Positions 44,667 through 55,143 of a stretch of 64,000 nucleotides of DNA are shown here, in pieces. The first letter of the stretch is position 1. The number at the start of each line of letters is the position of its first letter. The stretch is from an uncultured Prevotella sp. (lineage in GTDB: Bacteria; Bacteroidota; Bacteroidia; Bacteroidales; Bacteroidaceae), in NCBI GenBank assembly GCA_946405145.1, contig CAMJGE010000004.1, positions 62,001 to 126,000 on the forward strand. Direction: 5' to 3'. Position numbers and translations under genes: made by a program. The notes under the pieces were generated by a model, which made no database searches, was not told the origin of the DNA, and saw nothing but the letters and a program-made list of their open reading frames with translations.

Positions 44667-46265
44667 ATGTCAACTATGGTCTATAAGTATGATTTCCTTG
44701 TAATCGGTGCCGGTGTGGCTGGAATGAGCTATGCCTTAAAAGTGGCCAACTCTGGTAAAGGCCGCGTTTGTATGATTTGCAAGACCTCTCTCGACGAGGC
44801 AAACACCTCGTTTGCACAAGGTGGTGTGGCTTCTGTCACCAATATGAAGGTTGATACCTTTGATAAACATATTGCCGATACCATCATTGCAGGCGATTAC
44901 ATCTCCGACCGCAAGGCTGTGGAGCAGGTTGTTCGCAATGCCCCTGAACAGATCAGCGAACTGGTGAAATGGGGTGTCAACTTCGACAAGAAGGAAGATG
45001 GTTCCTTCGATCTTCACCGTGAAGGTGGTCATTCTGAGTTCCGTATTCTCCATCATGCCGACGATACAGGTGCAGAGATCCAGCGCGGACTGATGGAAGC
45101 CGTGAGAAACAATCCCAACATCGACATCAAGGAGAACCATTTTGCTGTAGAAATCATCACCCAGCACCATCTGGGCGTACGCGTTACCCGCCGATCACCC
45201 AATATCCAATGCTATGGTGCCTACGTGCTCAATCCCAAAAGCAAGAAGGTTGATACCTATCTTTCAAAGGTAACGGTGATGTGTACAGGCGGCTGTGGAG
45301 CCGTGTATCTCACCACCTCGAATCCCGTGATTGCCACTGGCGACGGCATCGCTATGGTATATCGTGCCAAGGGAACCGTTGCCGATATGGAGTTCGTACA
45401 GTTCCACCCCACTGTGCTCCACAATCCGAAGGAGACCCACCCTGCCTACCTCATCACGGAGGCCATGCGCGGCTACGGTGGAATTCTGAAACTGCCCAAT
45501 GGCGAGACCTTTATGGAGAAATATGATGAACGTCTTTCCTTGGCACCACGCGATATCGTGGCCCGTGCCATCGATAAGGAGATGAAGATCCACGGTCTGG
45601 ATCATGTATGCCTCGACGTTACCCATAAGGATCCCGAGGAGACACGTCATCACTTCCCCAACATCTACCAGAAGTGCCTCAGCATCGGTATCGACATCAC
45701 CACCGACTATATCCCTGTGCGCCCTGCCGCCCACTATATGTGTGGTGGTATCAAGGTCGATCTCAACGGGCAGTCCAGCATCGAGCGTCTTTATGCTCTC
45801 GGCGAGTGTTCCTGCACTGGTCTGCACGGCGGCAACCGTCTGGCTTCTAACTCACTCATCGAAGCAGTGGTCTATGCCGATGCAGCTGCCAAGGACTCTG
45901 TAGCACATGTCGACCTCTATGACTTCAACAATGAAGTACCTGCTTGGAATGATGAGGGCACCATGACCAACGAGGAGAAGGTGCTCATCACGCAGAGTGT
46001 GAAGGAGGTAAATCAAATCATGTCAAACTATGTGGGCATTGTGCGTTCCGACTTACGCCTGCATCGCGCCTGGGATCGTCTCGACATGCTCTATGAAGAG
46101 ACAGAGCGTCTCTTCAAACGTGTCAAGGCATCGAAAGACATATGCGAACTACGTAACATGATCAATGTGGGCTATCTCATCACCCGTTGGGCCTTGGAGC
46201 GCAAGGAGTGTCGTGGTCTTCACTTTACTACCGACTACCCTGTCCATGCCTACGACAAGAAGTAA
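44667..46265 (+). CDS. nadB: L-aspartate oxidase
   Basis: 532 residues from ATG 44667. FAD-binding VIGAGVAGMSYALK at the N-terminus, the SFAQGGVASVTN segment near 50, HREGGHSEFRILHH near 125, and RPAAHYMCGGIKVD near 355. It oxidises aspartate to iminoaspartate for NAD synthesis; in anaerobes fumarate can accept the electrons. The frame is open farther upstream through the promoter, so 44667 was taken. nadA and nadC are not adjacent. Confidence 0.95.
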   Translation: MSTMVYKYDFLVIGAGVAGMSYALKVANSGKGRVCMICKTSLDEANTSFAQGGVASVTNMKVDTFDKHIADTIIAGDYISDRKAVEQVVRNAPEQISELVKWGVNFDKKEDGSFDLHREGGHSEFRILHHADDTGAEIQRGLMEAVRNNPNIDIKENHFAVEIITQHHLGVRVTRRSPNIQCYGAYVLNPKSKKVDTYLSKVTVMCTGGCGAVYLTTSNPVIATGDGIAMVYRAKGTVADMEFVQFHPTVLHNPKETHPAYLITEAMRGYGGILKLPNGETFMEKYDERLSLAPRDIVARAIDKEMKIHGLDHVCLDVTHKDPEETRHHFPNIYQKCLSIGIDITTDYIPVRPAAHYMCGGIKVDLNGQSSIERLYALGECSCTGLHGGNRLASNSLIEAVVYADAAAKDSVAHVDLYDFNNEVPAWNDEGTMTNEEKVLITQSVKEVNQIMSNYVGIVRSDLRLHRAWDRLDMLYEETERLFKRVKASKDICELRNMINVGYLITRWALERKECRGLHFTTDYPVHAYDKK

Positions 46266-46281
46266 GTTATTGCGAGCTATG

Positions 46282-46319
46282 ATAAGCGGCAGGTCTCGAT
46301 AAGGAGACCCGCCGCTTAT
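46282..46319. terminator. Terminator between nadB and the symporter gene
   Basis: ATAAGCGGC-A-GGTCTC pairs with GAGACC-C-GCCGCTTAT around a GATAAG loop. The stem is nearly perfect and bidirectional, between convergent genes. Confidence 0.8.
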
Positions 46320-46339
46320 TGTTTAATAGGTATAAAGTC

Positions 46340-47863
46340 TTATTTGTAGCACTCGAAAATAGTATCAACCATCTGCTTGGGAAGCTTCTTGGTAACTAGG
46401 CTGACAATCCACACTACAGGGAAACCACCCACCATGGCAATAGCTCCACAGTTGATAGGGTTGATGGGATTACCAATGAGCATATTTACCACTGTAAGAC
46501 CTACACCCCAGATAAAACAACCCCAGACGGCTGCCTTGGTGACACCACGCCAGTAGAGTCCCAGCATGAAAGGCGCCAGGAAAGCACCTGCCAACGCGCC
46601 CCATGAGATACCCATGAGCTGAGCGATGAACGTAGGCGGATTAAGAGCTATCAACAAGGAGATGGCAATGAAGAACATGATGAGTACACGCATCACCACC
46701 ACTTTGCGACGCTCGATTTTCTCTGAAACGATATCGTCAATGGAACCTTCTTCCACCTCACCTGGCAGCGACTTCTTGTCGCGATAGATGAGGTCGAGGG
46801 TCATCGTAGAACTGGATGTTAGTACCAGCGATGCCAAGGTTGACATGGAGGCAGAGAGCACCAGCAGTACCACGAGAGCGATGAGCACGTCTGGCAGTGT
46901 GACCAGCATGGAAGGTACGATGGAGTCGAAGGCTAGCTTACCATTAGGCAATACGGGAGGCATGCCAAACAAACGACCAAACCCACCAAGGAAGTAGCAG
47001 CCACCTGCCACGATGAAAGCGAAGACAGTAGAGATAACCGTACCACGCTTAATGGCACTCTCGTCTGTAATAGAATAGAACTTACCCACCATCTGTGGCA
47101 GTCCCATCGTACCAAGGGAGGTAAGCACCACTACACCTAACAATCCCCAGGGATCAGGGCCAAACCAGGTGGCAAAGCCGCCATTTACCGTTGGGTCGGT
47201 ATCAGAAGGCAGAGCTGCGAGCTTATCGACAGCTGCGACAAGACCACCCTGTACATTGAGTACCGCCACGATGACAGCCACGATGCCGAAGAGCATAATG
47301 ATGCCCTGAATGAAGTCATTCATAGCAGTGGCCTTATAACCACCAAGGATGACATAGACGGCAGTAAGGATGGCCATAATCACCACACATATTTCATAAG
47401 GGATACCAAAGCCCATTTCAAAGAGTGTGGAGATACCTTTATAGACACCTGCGGTATAAGGGATAAGGAATACAAAGGCAATGACAGATGCCACCACACG
47501 CAGCCCTTGATCGGCAAAACGGGTACCAAAGAAGTCGGGCATGGTCCGTGACTCGATATGCTGGGTCATCAACTTGGTGCGACGACCTAATAGAATCCAT
47601 GCCAAGAGAGAGCCGATGACGGCATTGCCTACCCCAATCCATGCGGAGGAGAGTCCATACTTCCAGCCAAACTGACCTGCATAGCCCACAAACACAACGG
47701 CAGAGAAGTAAGAGGTACCAAAGGCAAAGGCAGTAAGCCAAGGACCTACTGCACGTCCGCCCAATACGAATCCATCGACACTACTGGCCTGCTTACGGGT
47801 ATAAAGGCCTACACCAATCATCACAACCAGGAATATAATGGTTAATGTAATCTTGATAATCAT
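46340..47863 (-). CDS. Sodium:solute symporter (SSS family)
   Basis: 507 residues with about 13 membrane helices. The family's core is visible near residues 45-70 (FAFGTSYFSAVVFVGYAG, visible as GTSYFSAVVFVG) and the IFxxGGYKATAMNDFIQG-like VILGGYKATAMNDFIQG near 175. It couples Na+ entry to uptake of a solute such as proline, pantothenate or sugar acids. The solute cannot be told. It follows the porin gene on the same strand with a 53-base spacer rich in AATAACC words. Confidence 0.88.
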   Translation of the reverse strand: MIIKITLTIIFLVVMIGVGLYTRKQASSVDGFVLGGRAVGPWLTAFAFGTSYFSAVVFVGYAGQFGWKYGLSSAWIGVGNAVIGSLLAWILLGRRTKLMTQHIESRTMPDFFGTRFADQGLRVVASVIAFVFLIPYTAGVYKGISTLFEMGFGIPYEICVVIMAILTAVYVILGGYKATAMNDFIQGIIMLFGIVAVIVAVLNVQGGLVAAVDKLAALPSDTDPTVNGGFATWFGPDPWGLLGVVVLTSLGTMGLPQMVGKFYSITDESAIKRGTVISTVFAFIVAGGCYFLGGFGRLFGMPPVLPNGKLAFDSIVPSMLVTLPDVLIALVVLLVLSASMSTLASLVLTSSSTMTLDLIYRDKKSLPGEVEEGSIDDIVSEKIERRKVVVMRVLIMFFIAISLLIALNPPTFIAQLMGISWGALAGAFLAPFMLGLYWRGVTKAAVWGCFIWGVGLTVVNMLIGNPINPINCGAIAMVGGFPVVWIVSLVTKKLPKQMVDTIFECYK

Positions 47864-47865
47864 AA

Positions 47866-47916
47866 CTTCAATTCTTATTGTTCAACGGTTATTGTTTAAT
47901 GTTTAATGGTTATTGT
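47866..47916. repeat. A/T-rich spacer with AATAACC repeats
   Basis: On the minus strand the spacer reads AACAATAACCATTAAAC and then repeats TTAAACAATAACC. The same words fill the rsfS-ftsH spacer. Confidence 0.5.
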
Positions 47917-49020
47917 TCAAAACGCCACCTGTACTTGTGCTTGAAGCCAGTTATAATCGTTAGTACTGATTTTTTCACCACAGAGGCAGCGCGTATATTG
48001 CAGTTGCACACGGCACTTCTTATAGAACCAGTACTGCATGCCGATGGTGAGGTTGGTCTGATCCCATCCATCCACCTTGGTATTGCGATCAAAAGTCTCA
48101 CCACTCGCCACAAGATCAAGGGCATCAATCAGAGGAATAGCAGCTGTAACGTAGCCACCTCGGCTACACACATCGCCGTCCTTACCGCCAAGCCACTCTG
48201 CACGGATGCTGGCAGGACGAGCCTCCTTATATTTACTACCCGTATAGGGGGCAGTCTTATATTCACCACCTACACTGTAACGATTGCGCTTATAGTTGTC
48301 ACCTACCTTGATATCGGGGTTCCAGGCGGCTGTATTCACAGCACAGCCCGTGCCCAGATAGCCGGATGCCACAATGCGCAAACCATCCACTGGTCGCACT
48401 TCTAGTTTGGCGATGAAGTCTTTCTGATTATTAAGATCTCTACGGTTAATTCCCTGACCGCTCATCAGTGCCAGCTCATAATGGATCATGCCTTTCGCCA
48501 GATCACCATACACCTCCAGTCCCATGTCACGACCATAATTCACGCCGTTGAGGGGGTCAGGACCTTCACCAGCCAGATAGAGCACAGCCTGAGAATAGAC
48601 ATCAATAAGCTCTAACTGAGTGGGTGAGAGCGGATTCTCCATTGAGTAAGAGTGTTTGAATTGCCCCAAACGAACAGTCAGCTCATTGCCCTTGGAAAAG
48701 CGATAATCGGTGTAGAACTCCTGTACGACACTCGAGAAATCGTGCATAAACAAGAACGACCATCTGTCAGTAATGCGTGCCTTTGCCCATAGAAGGGTTC
48801 GTTTAAGGTTGAAGGCATTGGTAGCCTTGTTGTTAGAGTTCTGGTACGACCATCCAGCTTGCGCATAACCGTTGAGCGTAATGCGGCTAGTAAGCTCTTT
48901 CATCCAATCTGGTTGATTTTTCTTTTCTTGGTTTTGGTTTTGTTGCCCCATGGCAGCAACGCTGCTGAACACCGCTAGCATAACAGCCAGTGTCCGAAGT
49001 TTGCAAGTAATACGTTTCAT
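47917..49020 (-). CDS. Outer-membrane porin, phosphate-selective O/P-like
   Basis: 367 residues with a signal peptide ending near AMGQQ. After a Gln/Asn/Lys linker the barrel begins with RITLNGYAQAGWSYQ, and strands alternate throughout; VRLGQFKHSYSMENPLSP is a typical O/P-porin region. The last strand ends in a phenylalanine (QVQVAF). It probably supplies the periplasm for the symporter next door. An ideal promoter lies upstream (49060-49091, minus). Confidence 0.83.
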   Translation of the reverse strand: MKRITCKLRTLAVMLAVFSSVAAMGQQNQNQEKKNQPDWMKELTSRITLNGYAQAGWSYQNSNNKATNAFNLKRTLLWAKARITDRWSFLFMHDFSSVVQEFYTDYRFSKGNELTVRLGQFKHSYSMENPLSPTQLELIDVYSQAVLYLAGEGPDPLNGVNYGRDMGLEVYGDLAKGMIHYELALMSGQGINRRDLNNQKDFIAKLEVRPVDGLRIVASGYLGTGCAVNTAAWNPDIKVGDNYKRNRYSVGGEYKTAPYTGSKYKEARPASIRAEWLGGKDGDVCSRGGYVTAAIPLIDALDLVASGETFDRNTKVDGWDQTNLTIGMQYWFYKKCRVQLQYTRCLCGEKISTNDYNWLQAQVQVAF

Positions 49021-49059
49021 TTTGTCATAAAATTAAGAATTTAGTTGTTCTTGCGTCGG

Positions 49060-49091
49060 CAAAAGTACAACATTTCTTTCAAACTGACAAA
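49060..49091 (-). promoter_or_regulatory. Porin promoter
   Basis: On the minus strand: TTTG (49088-49091), 20-base spacer, TACTTTTG (49060-49067), 39 bases before the ATG. Confidence 0.75.
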
Positions 49092-49140
49092 ATAATAAGC
49101 AAAAATGTTTAGTGACATCAACATTTTTTCGTAAAAAGGT

Positions 49141-49172
49141 TTTGGTCGTTTCATTATAAATGTGTAATTTTG
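49141..49172 (+). promoter_or_regulatory. Promoter of the DUF1599 gene
   Basis: TTTG (49141-49144), 20-base spacer, TAATTTTG (49165-49172). The first ATG is only 9 bases further on. Confidence 0.75.
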
Positions 49173-49181
49173 CACCCGATT

Positions 49182-49727
49182 ATGGCCAATATGGAAAAAA
49201 CAAACGCTCAGTTTGAACAGGCTTTGGCTGAATGCCGTGCACTGTTTGAGAAGAAGCTTCATGACTACAAAGCTTCATGGCGCATTCTGCGCCCTACGGC
49301 TCTTACCGATCAGTTGTTTATCAAGGCGAAGCGCATCCGCTCGCTTGAAATCAAAAAGGAATCGCTGGTGGGCGAAGGCATTAGACCTGAGTTCATCGCG
49401 CTGATCAACTACGGTATCGTGGGTCTCATACAGCTTAACAAGGGTTTCGCCGATACAGTGGACATCGACAACACGGAGGCCATGCGCCTCTACGACCAGT
49501 TTGCCAACGAGGCACTGGAACTGATGAAGCGCAAGAACCACGACTACGATGAGGCGTGGCGAGGCATGCGCGTAAGCAGCTACACCGACCTCATCCTGAC
49601 GAAGATTGAGCGTATCAAGGAGATCGAGAACCTGTGCGGCGAGACACTCGTGAGTGAAGGTATCGATGCCAACTATATGGACATTATCAACTATGCGGTC
49701 TTTGGAGTTATAAAACTGTCTGAGTGA
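49182..49727 (+). CDS. DUF1599 (nucleotide modification associated domain 1) protein
   Basis: 181 residues from ATG 49182; ATG 49191 is an alternative. Two similar halves are visible: residues about 21-90 with [18 protein letters not shown] and residues about 112-180 with [18 protein letters not shown], each ending in an IINYAV/INYGIVG helix. The internal duplication suggests a pseudo-dimer. The domain is predicted to act on modified nucleotides. It leads the cluster with DoxX-TpiA and overlaps that gene by GTGA. Confidence 0.85.
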   Translation: MANMEKTNAQFEQALAECRALFEKKLHDYKASWRILRPTALTDQLFIKAKRIRSLEIKKESLVGEGIRPEFIALINYGIVGLIQLNKGFADTVDIDNTEAMRLYDQFANEALELMKRKNHDYDEAWRGMRVSSYTDLILTKIERIKEIENLCGETLVSEGIDANYMDIINYAVFGVIKLSE

Positions 49728-51667
49728 GAAAAACTGCCGTAAACGTCTGTCGTCTGCTACTGGCTGTGGCATTTATCCTTTCAGGATTCGTCAAAGCCGT
49801 TGACCCATTAGGTACGCAGTACAAGATACACGACTATCTGGGAGCTATGGGACTGGCAGTCTATGTGCCCGACTTCATGACGCTCTCGGCTTCTGTGACA
49901 CTCTCGGCAACGGAGTTCTTCCTGGGCATCTGTCTGCTCTTCGCCATACGCCGACGACTGGTGTCGCTTATCACAATGATATTCCTGGTGGTGATGACAC
50001 TGCTGACACTGTGGCTGGCTCTGGCAAACCCCATCAGCGACTGTGGCTGCTTTGGTGACGCACTGGTGCTGACTAACTGGCAGACGTTCTGGAAAAATGT
50101 GGTGCTGCTGGCGGCCTCTGTGCTTGTGTGGCGCAATCCGCTCGACATGGCGCGTTTTATCAGCAGAAGCAACCAGTGGATCGTAATGAACTACTCTGCG
50201 TTCTTCATACTAGTGATCATCGCTGGTCGTAGTCTCTACACCCTACCCCAGTTTGACTTCCGCCCTTATCATATAGGTACAAACCTGCGTGAGGGATGGC
50301 AGCAGATGATGGATGGTGCGGATTCGCCCTATGCGGAGTTCTTCATCGAGGATATCGACGAAGGCGAAGACATCACAGAAAAGGTGCTGCAGAATGAGGG
50401 TTACACCTTTCTCTTGGTATCACCGCATCTGGAACAGGCCGACGACTCAGAGCTCGACGATATGAATCGTATCTACGAGTATTGTCAAGACAACGGCTAT
50501 TCGTTCTACTGTCTTACAGCCAGCAACAAGAACGGCATCACACGCTGGCAAGACATCACCGGGGCGGAATACCCTTTCTGCCAGACTGATGAAACAACAT
50601 TGAAGACGATGATACGATCGAACCCCGGTATGCTGTTGCTGAAAGACGGCATGATTATCCGGAAGTGGAGCCACAACACGCTGCCCTCTGAAGAGGAGAT
50701 GGGTCAGAACCTGGAGGAATCAGGGATTGGGGATCTGCCATCCGACAATGTGGCGAGTAAGATACTCTGGATTCTCACATGGTTTGTGCTACCTTTAGTG
50801 CTGCTGGCCATCGGCGACAGACTCTGGCAAAAATGGAAAAATATCAAACTGTCAAATAGTAAAATAGCAAAATATCAAAACCCTTTTAATTACGAACAAA
50901 AGATTATGAGAAAGAAAATTGTAGCAGGTAACTGGAAGATGAACATGAATCTCCAGGATGGTATCGCTCTGGCAAAGGAGCTGAATGAGACATTGAAGGC
51001 TGACAAGCCCAACTGTGGTGTAGTGATCTGCACACCGTTTATCCACCTCGCTTCTATCGCACAGTTCCTCGACCAGGACATCATCGGTCTGGGTGCTGAG
51101 AACTGCGCTGACAAGGAGAAGGGTGCTTTTACTGGTGAGGTGAGCGCCGAGATGGTAAAGAGCACTGGTGCTCAGTACGTGATTCTGGGTCACTCAGAGC
51201 GTCGCGAGTACTACAAGGAGACTCCTGAGATCCTGAAGGAGAAGGTGCTGCTGGCTCAGAAGAACGATCTGAAGGTGATCTTCTGCATCGGTGAGAGCCT
51301 GGCAGAGCGCGAGGCTGGCAAGCAGAACGAGGTGGTAAAGGCCGAGCTCGAGGGTTCAGTATTCAACCTCTCTGAGGAGGACTTCCGTAAGATCGTTATC
51401 GCCTATGAGCCAATCTGGGCTATCGGTACTGGTAAGACCGCTACCGCAGAGCAGGCTGAGGAGATCCACGCTTACATCCGTTCAATCATCGCTGAGAAGT
51501 ATGGTCAGGCTGTTGCCGACGACACCACTATCCTCTATGGTGGTTCATGCAAGGCCAGCAACGCTCCTGAGCTGTTTGCTAAGCCTGACATCGACGGCGG
51601 TCTGATTGGTGGTGCTTCACTGAAGTGCGCTGACTTCAAGGGTATTATCGACGCTTGGAAGAAGTAA
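49724..51667 (+). CDS. tpiA: DoxX/MauE-like membrane protein fused in frame to triosephosphate isomerase
   Basis: 647 residues starting GTG in a GTGA overlap. Residues 1-170 hold five membrane helices with a CGCFG motif, typical of the DoxX/MauE group; about 175-340 form a periplasmic thioredoxin-like domain; a sixth helix is near 345-364. After a 30-residue A/T-rich linker, residues 395-647 are a whole TpiA: NWKMN, LGHSERR with catalytic His, [11 protein letters not shown] with catalytic Glu. Six helices place the TpiA part in the cytoplasm. No stop codon separates the parts, but ATG at 50906 follows an A-rich leader and could also start a free TpiA. Relatives have two genes here. Confidence 0.85.
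   Translation: MRKTAVNVCRLLLAVAFILSGFVKAVDPLGTQYKIHDYLGAMGLAVYVPDFMTLSASVTLSATEFFLGICLLFAIRRRLVSLITMIFLVVMTLLTLWLALANPISDCGCFGDALVLTNWQTFWKNVVLLAASVLVWRNPLDMARFISRSNQWIVMNYSAFFILVIIAGRSLYTLPQFDFRPYHIGTNLREGWQQMMDGADSPYAEFFIEDIDEGEDITEKVLQNEGYTFLLVSPHLEQADDSELDDMNRIYEYCQDNGYSFYCLTASNKNGITRWQDITGAEYPFCQTDETTLKTMIRSNPGMLLLKDGMIIRKWSHNTLPSEEEMGQNLEESGIGDLPSDNVASKILWILTWFVLPLVLLAIGDRLWQKWKNIKLSNSKIAKYQNPFNYEQKIMRKKIVAGNWKMNMNLQDGIALAKELNETLKADKPNCGVVICTPFIHLASIAQFLDQDIIGLGAENCADKEKGAFTGEVSAEMVKSTGAQYVILGHSERREYYKETPEILKEKVLLAQKNDLKVIFCIGESLAEREAGKQNEVVKAELEGSVFNLSEEDFRKIVIAYEPIWAIGTGKTATAEQAEEIHAYIRSIIAEKYGQAVADDTTILYGGSCKASNAPELFAKPDIDGGLIGGASLKCADFKGIIDAWKK
50906..51667 (+). other. tpiA: Internal start giving free TpiA (253 residues)
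   Basis: ATG 50906 is in frame with the upstream DoxX part. The bases before it, about 50838-50905, look like an untranslated spacer (repeated TCAAA and AAAATA words, AACAAAAGATT), and 253 residues is the normal TpiA length. A free form made from this start, besides the fusion, is plausible. Confidence 0.6.
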
Positions 51668-51672
51668 GAGCA

Positions 51673-52278
51673 GTGAGACAATTAATCATTACCATCACAT
51701 TGTGTATCGGTTGCATCACAGCAGCCGATGCACAATCTACTTTCACTGAGCGTCTGCAGAATAGCAAGGCAGGTGAAGGCACAGTCAGTGTGACTCAGGA
51801 CAAGAGCATCGACATGCTCGTGAATGGGACTACTGCAACAAAACAACCAGAAAAAATCAAGCCTGAACAGAAATCAACTCTTACACCTGCAGCGAAAGAC
51901 AAAGCTGAGATGAAGGAAAAAACAGAGCCGAAAGCAGCTCCTAAGGGTAATGAAGCACAGGCTGCTATCACCCCTGACACCATCGATGTACAAAAGAAGG
52001 TGATGAAGGGCATGAAGATCAACGGCTATCGTGTTCAGGTATTTGCAGGAGGCAACTCACGCAACGACAGACTAAAGGCCGAGCGCACAGGAGAGAATAT
52101 GAAAAGCCTCTTCCCTGGCGAACCAATCTACGTGCACTTCTATTCCCCCAGGTGGATCTGCCGCATGGGCAACTACCGCACCTATGAGGAGGCCCACGAG
52201 GTGTTGAAAAGGGTAAAACAGTTTGGCTACAATTCGGCTATTATTGTGAAAGGAAAAATCACCGTACAGTATCAATGA
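51673..52278 (+). CDS. SPOR-domain periplasmic protein
   Basis: 201 residues starting GTG 51673, five bases after tpiA. Signal peptide ending near AADAQ; a Lys/Glu/Ala/Pro-rich linker (residues about 55-105); and a C-terminal SPOR domain beginning [21 protein letters not shown] (visible as [10 protein letters not shown]) and closing [22 protein letters not shown] domains bind denuded glycan strands at the division site. It overlaps folE by 4 bases (ATGA). Confidence 0.87.
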   Translation: MRQLIITITLCIGCITAADAQSTFTERLQNSKAGEGTVSVTQDKSIDMLVNGTTATKQPEKIKPEQKSTLTPAAKDKAEMKEKTEPKAAPKGNEAQAAITPDTIDVQKKVMKGMKINGYRVQVFAGGNSRNDRLKAERTGENMKSLFPGEPIYVHFYSPRWICRMGNYRTYEEAHEVLKRVKQFGYNSAIIVKGKITVQYQ

Positions 52279-52886
52279 GTTACGAAACAGAGTATCACTC
52301 AGGCTATGAGCCCCAGTATCGCGAAGGACTGGAAGAGCTGGCCGACCATTACAAAGAGATTCTCACCCTGTTGGGAGAGGACACTGAGCGCGAAGGACTG
52401 ATGAAGACCCCCATGCGCGTGGCAAAGGCGATGCAGGTGCTCACACGCGGTTATCAGATGGATGCCCATAAGGTGCTCACTGATGCCCTCTTCAAGGAAG
52501 ACTACTCGCAGATGGTCATTGTAAAGGACATCGACTTTTTCTCACTCTGCGAGCACCACATGCTGCCATTCTATGGCAAAGCGCATGTGGCATATATCCC
52601 TAACGGCTACATCACTGGTCTTTCGAAGATAGCCCGCGTGGTGGATATCTATGCACATCGCCTGCAGGTGCAGGAGCGCATGACACAACAGATCAAGGAC
52701 TGTATCCAGGATACCCTGAAGCCACTTGGCGTGATGGTCGTAATAGAGGCTAAGCATATGTGCATGCAGATGCGAGGCATCGAGAAGCAGAACGCCATTA
52801 CCACCACCAGCGATTTCAGCGGTGCCTTTAATCAGGCCAAGACACGACAGGAATTCATGAACCTTATTCATAACAATCAAATGTGA
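52275..52886 (+). CDS. folE: GTP cyclohydrolase I
   Basis: 203 residues. Zinc-binding segment [20 protein letters not shown] with its Cys and His near 92, and the second cysteine in [13 protein letters not shown] near 162; [20 protein letters not shown] near 118. It opens the folate and pterin pathway by making dihydroneopterin triphosphate. Co-transcribed with the SPOR gene. Confidence 0.96.
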   Translation: MSYETEYHSGYEPQYREGLEELADHYKEILTLLGEDTEREGLMKTPMRVAKAMQVLTRGYQMDAHKVLTDALFKEDYSQMVIVKDIDFFSLCEHHMLPFYGKAHVAYIPNGYITGLSKIARVVDIYAHRLQVQERMTQQIKDCIQDTLKPLGVMVVIEAKHMCMQMRGIEKQNAITTTSDFSGAFNQAKTRQEFMNLIHNNQM

Positions 52887-52892
52887 TCAGCT

Positions 52893-53468
52893 ATGCGCAG
52901 ACAAAAAATCAACTACTCAGACTCTGAGAAGACTTTCGTTCAGAAGCTGCTCAGCAGCAGGGGCGGACGCATCGTATTCATAGGTGGCATCATCCTCGCC
53001 GTCTTGGGTTTCGTTCTTATCTCAGCACCTTCCAAAAAGGAGATGGCCAAGGTGATGACAGACAACGTGATGCAGTGCCTCGAAGACAACAACAGACATA
53101 AAGGTGATGCTATCGACAACTTCGTTCACAACCTCACCTACTCGTTTACAGAAGCCGATACCACCAACATTGCACCAGAGGTACTGGAGGCCTATCACAA
53201 GTACAACAGACTGGAACCCCATCGCCACCTCTTCTACTCCACAGCCTATATCCATAACAACATGCACCCGGAAGGTTTACGCATTGGCGTAGGTTTCCTC
53301 GGCTTTGTTTTCTCTACACTGCAGTACTCTGATCTGATACTCGATGTAGAACCTGTACATAAGGGCTATGAGCAGAAGTTGCTCGACCCTGTGAATATTG
53401 AGGAGACCGACTTAGGCAGTAATCCTAACGTTCGTGAGTATCACTATGGAGGTGATCCTGACCGATAA
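52893..53468 (+). CDS. Single-pass membrane protein, unrecognised
   Basis: 191 residues. A basic N-terminus, then one helix (GGRIVFIGGIILAVLGFVLIS, about residues 24-44), and a soluble domain of about 145 residues that is probably periplasmic, with HRHLFYSTAYIHNN and a Gly-rich GLRIGVGFLGFV segment near 130. No family recognised. It is 6 bases after folE and overlaps the next gene by 23 bases. Confidence 0.75.
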   Translation: MRRQKINYSDSEKTFVQKLLSSRGGRIVFIGGIILAVLGFVLISAPSKKEMAKVMTDNVMQCLEDNNRHKGDAIDNFVHNLTYSFTEADTTNIAPEVLEAYHKYNRLEPHRHLFYSTAYIHNNMHPEGLRIGVGFLGFVFSTLQYSDLILDVEPVHKGYEQKLLDPVNIEETDLGSNPNVREYHYGGDPDR

Positions 53469-54138
53469 CTGCATGAACATCATCGTTTCGCAAGAGATAG
53501 AAAACGTATGCCCTAACTTCGTAGGAGCAGCTGTCGAGGCACAGGTTGTGAACTCGACGTATAACGCTACACTGTGGGATGAGATACACGCCCTCGAAGA
53601 GCGTTTCCGTCAGGAGCTCACCACGGAGAGTCTCAAAGAACTATCAGGAATAGCTGCCACACGCCGGGTATATAAGGCCTGTGGAAAGGATCCATCACGC
53701 TACCGTCCCGCCAGCGAACAACTCATCCGTCGTATGTTGCAGGGCAAGGAGCTTTATCAGATAGACACACTAGTGGATCTGGTCAACCTCGCCAGCATCG
53801 CCTACGGTTACAGCATCGGTGGCTTCGATGCCGATAAGTTTGTGGGCGACACACTCACCCTTGGCGTAGGACGTGAAGGAGAGCCCTACGAAGGTATTGG
53901 ACGAGGTATGCTCAACATTGCAGGACTGCCAGTATATCGTGATGCCCAAGGCGGTGTGGGTACACCCACCAGCGACAATGAGCGCACGAAGATGACGCTG
54001 CAGACCACCCATCTGGTGGTACTCATCAACGGCTACGACGGACAGGAAGAGCGAGTGCTCGAGAATGCCCACTTCATTCAGGAACTGCTACGCAGATATT
54101 GTCAGAGTGACGGAGGGTCTGTCACCCTTTACAAATAA
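53446..54138 (+). CDS. B3/B4 tRNA-binding domain protein
   Basis: 230 residues from ATG 53446; ATG 53473 is a weaker choice. It resembles the free-standing B3/B4 editing-like domain of phenylalanyl-tRNA synthetase beta chains: ATRRVYKACGKDPSRYRPASEQLIRR near 75 (visible as YKACGKDPSRYRP), LVDLVNLASI near 110, and GVGTPTSDNERTKM near 172. The role of the free domain is not settled; it may bind tRNA or edit mischarged tRNA. Confidence 0.85.
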   Translation: MEVILTDNCMNIIVSQEIENVCPNFVGAAVEAQVVNSTYNATLWDEIHALEERFRQELTTESLKELSGIAATRRVYKACGKDPSRYRPASEQLIRRMLQGKELYQIDTLVDLVNLASIAYGYSIGGFDADKFVGDTLTLGVGREGEPYEGIGRGMLNIAGLPVYRDAQGGVGTPTSDNERTKMTLQTTHLVVLINGYDGQEERVLENAHFIQELLRRYCQSDGGSVTLYK

Positions 54139-54156
54139 ATCAAAAACCAACTTGAT

Positions 54157-55143
54157 ATGACTAACGACTTGAAACTGCGCATCGGTATCATCGGTGCCGG
54201 ATGGATTGCCGAAAAGGCAGCCATCACCCTCAACGGCCTCACAGACTGTGAGTGCTATGCCATCGCTTCACGTACTCAGGAGAAGGCCGACGCCTTTGCA
54301 GCCCAATGGCATGTGAAGAAAGCCTACGGCTCTTACGCCCAGCTCATCGCTGATCCAGATGTAGATCTCGTCTATGTGGCTACCCCCCACTCACATCATT
54401 ACGACGTGACACTTGATGCCATCAAGGCTGGCAAGCCCTGTCTGGTGGAGAAAGCTTTCATGGCCAACTGGAAACAGGCAAAAGCAGTGGTTGACCTTGC
54501 CCGTGAGCGAAAGGTGTTTATTGCTGAAGCCATCTGGACACGCTACCAGCCAGTAGTCACCATCGTGCGCGACCTGATAAGCAGCGGACGCATCGGCACA
54601 CCCCGCCTGCTCACTGCCACCCTGGGCTACTCGATGGGCGACAAGCCTCGTATCATGCGTGCTGACCTCTGTGGTGGAGCCCTACTCGACCTCGGCGTCT
54701 ATGCCCTCAACTTTGTGCGAATGTTCTTCCCTGCCGATATCGTGAATATAGAGAGTACCTGTGTGAAGAGCAAGACAGGCATGGACCTCACCAATGCCAT
54801 GACCCTGACACTGGGCGACGGCATGCTCTGCAACCTCCAGTCGAGTGCTGCCTGCGTAGGCGATAATATCGGTGTTATTGCAGGTACTGATGGCAATCTC
54901 ATCATCGACAATATCAATAATCCACAGAAGATAACTGTCAACACCCACGATCGTGAGTTTGTAGAAGACATACACGTACCCCAGCAGATTACAGGTTACG
55001 AGTATCAGTTCATCGCCTGCAGACAAGCCCTGATCGACGGACTTCTGGAACCCAAGGAGATGCCGTTGGAAGAGACGCTCTACATCATGCAGCTCATGGA
55101 CGACTTCCGCCAGAAGTGGGGTGTTCGCTATCCGATGGATTAA
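54157..55143 (+). CDS. Gfo/Idh/MocA family oxidoreductase
   Basis: 328 residues. Rossmann start GIIGAGWIAEKAA, the ATPHSHHYD and GKPCLVEKAF (EKP-like, P replaced by A) segments near 75-100, and GGALLDLGVYAL near 172 with the conserved active-site region. NAD(P)-dependent sugar or cyclitol dehydrogenase. The substrate is unknown. Its stop overlaps the stop of the next minus-strand gene by 3 bases (TTAA). Confidence 0.88.
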   Translation: MTNDLKLRIGIIGAGWIAEKAAITLNGLTDCECYAIASRTQEKADAFAAQWHVKKAYGSYAQLIADPDVDLVYVATPHSHHYDVTLDAIKAGKPCLVEKAFMANWKQAKAVVDLARERKVFIAEAIWTRYQPVVTIVRDLISSGRIGTPRLLTATLGYSMGDKPRIMRADLCGGALLDLGVYALNFVRMFFPADIVNIESTCVKSKTGMDLTNAMTLTLGDGMLCNLQSSAACVGDNIGVIAGTDGNLIIDNINNPQKITVNTHDREFVEDIHVPQQITGYEYQFIACRQALIDGLLEPKEMPLEETLYIMQLMDDFRQKWGVRYPMD

